Below are positions 5,442-9,285 of a stretch of DNA of 9,285 bases, one piece after another; the stretch's first letter is position 1; each line of letters begins with the position of its first letter. Made by a program: the position numbers and the translations under genes. Source of the stretch: DATKDU01 sp035512595 (GTDB lineage Bacteria > Planctomycetota > Planctomycetia > Pirellulales > Pirellulaceae); NCBI GenBank assembly GCA_035512595.1, contig DATKDU010000270.1, positions 1 to 9,285 on the forward strand. The letters are read 5' to 3'. The notes beneath the pieces were generated by a model. The model made no database searches. It had not been told where the DNA came from and saw only the letters and a program-made list of their open reading frames with translations.

Positions 5442-7262
5442 TCACTGGCCGGTCCGCGTGGCGAGGCGATAACGAAAGCGGGTGCTGAACATCTCGTCGG
5501 TCATCTGCTGCCCCCACAGCACGGTGGCCGACGGATCGGGATTGTTGGGGTTAAAGCGCGAGTTGTCGAAGTGGCCGGTTGCCAGGAGCTCTGTGCCGGC
5601 CGCCAGGCGCAGCGGCGTGGCCAGCTCGTAGGTCCGCTGCCAGGCCGGATCGTAGATCGGCACGGTCAAAATCGGCGTGCGGCTGACGATTTCGTCCGTT
5701 TTCGGATCGCGCTCGATGATCTCCAGCCGGTAGGACTTCCCCCGCAGATGGAAGTGGGGCCGGATCGAGTCGATCTCCACGTCGTGCTCGAAGTAGTACG
5801 TATCTTCGGAGCGGTAATGCGATTCGTGCGGCGGAATGCGAAAGCCGCCGATCGCCTTGCGAAAGATCTTGGTGAGGACCTGGTGCTGCGGGGGGGCATC
5901 GGCCCAGACGAAGGCGGCCATCGACTGGTCGCGAATGTCGCTGCGGCCATTGGGCGTGTAATGCACCTCGAAGATCAGGTCGGAGTTCTTGGGGATCATG
6001 ACAGCCTGGTCGTCGGGATAGGTCTTGGCGTTATCGACATCGCCGGGAACATAGTCGCTGAGGACCTGCGCCCGCTCGCCATTGATTCCGTAGAGTTGGG
6101 CCATCGTCGCCAATCCGTCGAATCGCTGATCGCCGGCCGTGCTGGGGGCCATGTGGAGCGTCACGTGGTGTACCACCTCCGCCTTTCCCGGCTTGATCTC
6201 CACGGCGCGGAACCAGCGGTCTTCCTTCAGCCCCAGCGGTACGCGGAAAAACTGGTATTCCAGCGTGCCGCTCTTGGGGACGCGGAACGGCTCCGGCATG
6301 CGGTAAACGAAGTCCGGCTTGCCGATCTGCCACGCCTGGGGAGCCGGTCGCTCGACCGCCGGCGGTGCATCGGCCGGATCCCCTTCGGGCGAACCGGAGT
6401 CGATCCAGTCGAGCAGCGCCGCCACTTCGTCCGGCGCAAGCTGCCGGCTGTGAGCAAGCGCGCCAAACTCGGGATTGAGAACGCCGTGCCAAGGGGGCAT
6501 CCGCCGGTCGGCAACCACCTCGCGGATTTTCTGGCTGTTGAGCGCCACATCGTCGTAGCTGACCAGCTCGAACGGCCCCACGTCTCCGGAACGATGGCAC
6601 TCCTGGCAGTGTTTCTGCACCAGCGGGGCGATGTCCTTGTGAAACGTCGTCTCGCGAAGATGTCGCTTGGGTGCAGTGCGCTCCAGCGGACAACCCGACG
6701 GCGTCATGTAGGCCCGCTCGATCGGCTGGTCCGCGAGCAGCGCGCTCGTCGCCTCGGCCAGATAGTTCTCGGAAGCGGCTGCCCTCCGCCCATGACGCTG
6801 GAACTGATTGTCGATCGCCCCCTGGTACTTTTTTTCCAGCTTCGCATCGAGAAGCACCACCTCGGGTGTGGTTTGCACTTCCAGCAGATCGGCCAGGCGA
6901 TGATCGATGTCCTTGACGGACGGGAAAGCAAGATCCTGCTCCTCGGCATACGTCGCTATGGAGAAGACGTCGGCGCCGACGTCGGAGAAAACGGCGACCA
7001 AGGGAATGCCGCGGGGGCCAAATTCGCGGTGCAGTTCGTTGAGGCGCGGAACGTACTGGCGGGCGACCGGACACTCGGTGCCGAGGAATACGAGCACGAT
7101 GCCGCGCTGCTCGTCCTGCAGGAATTCATCGAGGACATGGATGCTGGAGTAGATCGTTTTGAGTCGCGGCTGCTGCGACAGCGGCAGATTCGCCAGCGGC
7201 GAGCCGGCACGCAATGCCGCGGCGCTTAGCAGCACGAGCAATGCTGACAGCGCAAGTCTCAT
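5442..7262 (-). CDS. Exported redoxin / cytochrome c / copper type II monooxygenase fusion
   Basis: A 606-aa three-module protein. The ATG at 7262 is chosen because AGGAG stands 8 bp upstream and a signal peptide follows at once (residues 1-19, ALRAG). The frame stays open 81 codons further up to 7505, but that stretch has no export signal. Module 1 (about 33-175) is redoxin/AhpC-TSA-like: FLGTECPVARQYVPRL with Cys64, without a CxxC. Module 2 (about 205-290) is a c-type haem domain: CQECH (219-223), with Met255 in RRMPPWH a plausible distal ligand. Module 3 (about 350-606) resembles the copper type II, ascorbate-dependent monooxygenases (PHM/DBH): HH at 365-366 and His434 in EVHYTPNG (CuH); HFH at 503-505 and Met591 in TDEM (CuM). 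All ligands appear present. A periplasmic oxygenase with built-in electron delivery is inferred; the substrate is unknown. It heads an operon with the 626-aa protein. Confidence 0.88.
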   Translation of the reverse strand: MRLALSALLVLLSAAALRAGSPLANLPLSQQPRLKTIYSSIHVLDEFLQDEQRGIVLVFLGTECPVARQYVPRLNELHREFGPRGIPLVAVFSDVGADVFSIATYAEEQDLAFPSVKDIDHRLADLLEVQTTPEVVLLDAKLEKKYQGAIDNQFQRHGRRAAASENYLAEATSALLADQPIERAYMTPSGCPLERTAPKRHLRETTFHKDIAPLVQKHCQECHRSGDVGPFELVSYDDVALNSQKIREVVADRRMPPWHGVLNPEFGALAHSRQLAPDEVAALLDWIDSGSPEGDPADAPPAVERPAPQAWQIGKPDFVYRMPEPFRVPKSGTLEYQFFRVPLGLKEDRWFRAVEIKPGKAEVVHHVTLHMAPSTAGDQRFDGLATMAQLYGINGERAQVLSDYVPGDVDNAKTYPDDQAVMIPKNSDLIFEVHYTPNGRSDIRDQSMAAFVWADAPPQHQVLTKIFRKAIGGFRIPPHESHYRSEDTYYFEHDVEIDSIRPHFHLRGKSYRLEIIERDPKTDEIVSRTPILTVPIYDPAWQRTYELATPLRLAAGTELLATGHFDNSRFNPNNPDPSATVLWGQQMTDEMFSTRFRYRLATRTGQ

Positions 7263-7270
7263 GCTCGCCA

Positions 7271-7275
7271 CTCCT
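7271..7275 (-). promoter_or_regulatory. Ribosome binding site that sets the start at 7262
   Basis: AGGAG (CAGGAG) on the minus strand lies 8 bases before the ATG at 7262-7260. It decides against the longer frame opening at 7505, which has no signal peptide and would begin only 5 bases before the terminator T-run of the upstream gene. Confidence 0.75.
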
Positions 7276-7331
7276 GCGACAAGGTGTGAATCGGTGTGTG
7301 CGCCGCTGGTAGCGAAACACCTACGGCGACC

Positions 7332-7355
7332 ATGAACCCGGATCGAAAGGTTCAT
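7332..7355. promoter_or_regulatory. 7-10-7 inverted repeat in the leader of the redoxin-copper operon
   Basis: ATGAACC (7332-7338) and GGTTCAT (7349-7355) are perfect reverse complements separated by 10 bp. They lie 70-93 bp before the start at 7262. The half-site spacing of 17 bp, about one and a half helical turns, could suit a dimeric regulator; an RNA hairpin is the alternative. Confidence 0.35.
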
Positions 7356-7503
7356 CGTCCGGAGGGAAAGGGTGGAGCAACATTCGTGCCAATTGTGCCG
7401 GCGTTTCCCAGAATTTAGAGCCCAGCGGTGAAGCGGCTTGAGCGGCACGGTGGGATTGCAGCGGAGGCCGGCTACCATTCCTTGCCAGACTTCGCCATGG
7501 CAC

Positions 7504-7533
7504 AAAAAGCAAGGCCGCCCGCTGGCGGCCTTG
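7504..7533 (-). terminator. Rho-independent terminator of the M56 peptidase gene
   Basis: CAAGGCCGCC (7510-7519), loop CGCT, GGCGGCCTTG (7524-7533): a perfect 10-bp GC-rich stem. Read on the minus strand it is followed by GCTTTTTGTG, that is, a run of five T (complement of 7504-7508). It lies 31 bp after the stop codon at 7565. The plus strand has no T-run after the stem, so termination is leftward only. It also isolates the downstream redoxin-copper operon from read-through. Confidence 0.9.
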
Positions 7534-7564
7534 ACTAACTCTACCGACGATATATGGGTCGCGC

Positions 7565-9285
7565 CTACCTCTTCACCTCCTCCTTGTCGGCCCGGTCTCG
7601 CTCCTGGTCACGGCGACGCTCGATATCGCGTTCCTTCCGCTCGGCGGCTTCCCGTTCCTTGAGTACGGCCCGCTCCTTGGCTTCGGCCGCTTCGCGTGCG
7701 GCGAGGTCCTTTCGCTCCGCAACGGCCTGCAACTTCTTTTCAATGGCAGCCCGCTCTTCGTCACGCTTCTCAGCAATGGAATTCGGATCGCGCGCCTTGC
7801 CGAAGTTCTGGATCAGCTCATCGCGCTCCTCCCCTTCTTTGTCGCGAAGCGTCTGTTTGCCGCTTTCCGGCCTGGCGGTCTTGTCGCCGCGCAGCTCGCG
7901 AAGCTCGGCCCGCAGCTTTTCATTCTCAGCCCGCAGTTCTTTGACCAGCGCCTTGAGCTCCGATTCCGCGTCGCCCGCCTCCGTCCGCGGCGCGTCCCCT
8001 TCCCTGACGATCTTCTTCCGCGGCGTCTCCCCCTTGGGCTGATCCTTGCGGACCTCTTTCTTCACGGGGTCTTTGCGGAATTCATCACCCTCTCGCGGAC
8101 CTTTCTTCGGGGCGTCGCCTTCCCGGAGAGCCTTCTTCTTCGGCTCGTCACCGTCGCGCCGCTCTCCCTCCTTGCGTGGCTGATCGCCATCCCGCGGACC
8201 TTCCTTGCGAACTTCGCCATCGCGCGGGCCTTTCTTCGGCTCATCGCCGTCCCGCCGTTCCCCTTCCTTCCGCGGCGTTTCGCCGTCCCTGCGCACTTCC
8301 TTCCGCTCTCCCTCTCGAGCGTCCCCTTCCCTTTCCCGCTCTCGGCCCTCCTTGCGCGGGCGGTCCCCATCTTCCCCGTCCTTCTTCTCGACCTCGTCCC
8401 CTTCGCGCTTCTCATCCGCGACAGCAGCCGCTGGCGTCGGGTTGAAAATGCCCCAGGTCATTCCCCACATGGCCAGCGGCAGCAGCAGCGCCAAGAGGCC
8501 GGCCGGCCACAAACTGCCCGTTTCATCCCCCGCCCCGCGCAATACGTTTCGCACTCTCGCCAGAAGTTTCATGTTCGATTCTCCGCGAATGCCCGCTGCC
8601 AGCGCGGGCCGTACGCCGGCCAGTCGCTCGCGAGCTATCAGTTCCAAAGCTTCCACATACGCTAGTCGCGCCCCAGTTGCCCTCACCGCCAACTCGTCGC
8701 AGCACATCTCCCGCTCCTCGCGAAGTTGCCGCGAAACCCACCACACGGCCGGATGATAAAAGAACAGCGTCTCCACCACCCGCTGGAGCAGGTTTACCCA
8801 CAGATCCAACCGCCGCAGATGCGCCAGCTCGTGCGCAATCACGGCCTCCAGCACTTCCAGCGGCATTTCGGTCACCCACGCCGCCGGCACCAGCACCACC
8901 GGCCGCCAGAATCCGACTGCCAGCGCCTCGCTGATGTGGCGGCTGAGAAAGACCCGCGGCAATGCATCGATCCGCAACCGTTTGCCGAGCCGTTCCACAC
9001 GCTCTGCTAATGTCCGCGGAAGAGGCAGCCGCCGCTGCGACACGCGCCATACTCCCACCAGGCCGCCGGCCAGCCGCAGTCCCAGGACGCAGACTCCTGC
9101 CAACCAGAGCGCAAGCAGATAAGGCTGCGCCGAATGCGCCAGTGCTGTGCTCGACGGCCAGGAAGTGGTCGTCACTCCGCCGGTGAACACCCCACCCGTT
9201 TGTTCGCCGATGATCGGCGTCGGCGCCGGTTGCCAACCCGGCGCTGCTGCAATGTACGTAATCACGGGACTAAGCGCCAACGCCA
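7565..9285 (-). CDS. M56 (BlaR1/MecR1-like) membrane zinc peptidase with long charged tail (5' end cut by window)
   Basis: Integral-membrane metallopeptidase of the BlaR1/MecR1 type, which in studied members relays an outside signal by cleaving a BlaI/MecI-type repressor. The frame is open to the right edge, so the true start is outside; about 573 residues are visible. Counting from the TTG codon at 9280: membrane helix about 54-78; zinc motif HELAHLRRLD (150-159); REEREMCCDE (187-196) with the third zinc ligand Glu191; membrane helix about 257-279. The first helices are missing. After the last helix there is no penicillin-binding sensor domain. Instead there is a charged region of RDGDxPKK-like repeats (about 290-435), a coiled coil (439-466, ESELKALVKELRAENEKL) and an Arg/Glu/Lys/Ala helix to the end. 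By BlaR1 topology the tail would be extracytoplasmic. A repressor gene is expected just beyond the window. A terminator follows at 7533-7504. Confidence 0.88.
   Translation of the reverse strand, partial: ALALSPVITYIAAAPGWQPAPTPIIGEQTGGVFTGGVTTTSWPSSTALAHSAQPYLLALWLAGVCVLGLRLAGGLVGVWRVSQRRLPLPRTLAERVERLGKRLRIDALPRVFLSRHISEALAVGFWRPVVLVPAAWVTEMPLEVLEAVIAHELAHLRRLDLWVNLLQRVVETLFFYHPAVWWVSRQLREEREMCCDELAVRATGARLAYVEALELIARERLAGVRPALAAGIRGESNMKLLARVRNVLRGAGDETGSLWPAGLLALLLPLAMWGMTWGIFNPTPAAAVADEKREGDEVEKKDGEDGDRPRKEGREREREGDAREGERKEVRRDGETPRKEGERRDGDEPKKGPRDGEVRKEGPRDGDQPRKEGERRDGDEPKKKALREGDAPKKGPREGDEFRKDPVKKEVRKDQPKGETPRKKIVREGDAPRTEAGDAESELKALVKELRAENEKLRAELRELRGDKTARPESGKQTLRDKEGEERDELIQNFGKARDPNSIAEKRDEERAAIEKKLQAVAERKDLAAREAAEAKERAVLKEREAAERKERDIERRRDQERDRADKEEVKR
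7976..8413 (-). repeat. Degenerate 10-12-residue tandem repeats coding the M56 tail
   Basis: This part of the M56 gene encodes about 145 residues made of units such as RDGETPRKEGER, RDGDEPKKGP, RDGEVRKEGP, RDGDQPRKEGER, RDGDEPKKKAL and REGDAPKKGP. PRKEGERRDGDEPKK occurs twice, 32 residues apart (residues 336-350 and 368-382 from the TTG at 9280). The DNA copies are similar but not identical, so the repeat is old or under selection for charge pattern. It is almost free of hydrophobic residues and probably disordered. Confidence 0.8.

Larger units (their letters stand above)
7263..7564. other. 302-bp leftward intergenic region: terminator, then promoter and leader
   Basis: It lies between two same-strand genes. 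The right end (7504-7533) is an intrinsic terminator for the M56 gene. The rest (7263-7500) must therefore hold the promoter of the redoxin-copper operon. I see no convincing -35/-10 pair; the minus strand reads CTCTAAATTCTGG around 7410-7422, which is only an A/T-rich island. A 7-10-7 inverted repeat sits at 7332-7355. The minus-strand frame is open through part of this region, but it has neither a ribosome binding site nor plausible protein sequence. Confidence 0.55.

Noticed and set aside
5571..7229. A 552-codon open frame on the plus strand, antisense to the redoxin-copper gene
   Set aside because: It mirrors a real gene whose domains are clear. The encoded sequence is rich in Arg, His, Leu and Gly without any recognisable motif, as expected for the complement of GC-rich coding DNA.
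7263..7505. An 81-residue N-terminal extension of the redoxin-copper protein
   Set aside because: AGGAG plus a signal peptide mark the start at 7262; the extension has basic and Cys residues without a pattern and begins beside the terminator T-run of the previous gene.
7565..8413. Possible separate repeat or collagen-like gene, or a CRISPR-like array, because of the periodic DNA
   Set aside because: The frame is continuous with the peptidase domain, unit lengths vary and the copies are degenerate coding DNA, without spacers or identical repeats.
1..9285. Defence system, prophage, insertion sequence, tRNA or rRNA
   Set aside because: No transposase, integrase, nuclease, helicase or toxin-antitoxin motif, no terminal repeats and no tRNA cloverleaf were seen; the genes are envelope, glycan and redox functions.

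Overview
The window is GC-rich and looks like planctomycete DNA, most likely from the Pirellulales side. No single gene proves this. The call rests on several things together: a cysteine-rich exported protein with a GYHATCWRSWP motif, a three-module redoxin / c-type haem / copper-monooxygenase protein, an M56 (BlaR1-like) peptidase with a very long charged tail, exported proteins of no general bacterial family, and an ACAAGCCCG..GCGCAAGCGA-type intergenic inverted repeat. These are recalled as planctomycete traits; no search was run.

Layout. Left edge to 991 (+): the 3' part of a DegT/DnrJ/EryC1/StrS nucleotide-sugar aminotransferase. At 996-1072 an imperfect 21-bp inverted repeat separates it from a convergent small exported protein (1079-1474, -). 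A 349-bp divergent intergenic region follows, with several palindromes. Next comes a rightward pair: a Wza-like polysaccharide export lipoprotein (1824-2885) and a small Cys-rich, Pro-rich exported protein (2946-3479). The right half is all leftward. An M56 peptidase enters from the right edge and ends at 7565. A strong intrinsic terminator (7510-7533) lies just beyond it. Then comes a tight two-gene operon: redoxin-cytochrome-copper monooxygenase (7262 down to 5442) and a 626-aa exported protein of unknown function (5434 down to 3554), only 7 bp apart.

How the genes may work together. The sugar aminotransferase and the export lipoprotein both fit synthesis and secretion of an amino-sugar-containing polysaccharide, but they are not one operon and no polymerase, Wzc kinase or glycosyltransferase is visible. 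The 7262-3554 operon should make two exported proteins; the first carries complete predicted haem and two-copper ligand sets, so extracytoplasmic oxidative chemistry is the reasonable inference. The M56 peptidase would normally pair with a BlaI/MecI-type repressor, which would lie beyond the right edge.

Nothing here can be claimed as a new defence or mobile system. The points most worth a second look are the fusion enzyme and its coupled partner, the repeat-rich tail of the M56 protein, the internally duplicated export protein with its structured leader, and the intergenic inverted repeats.
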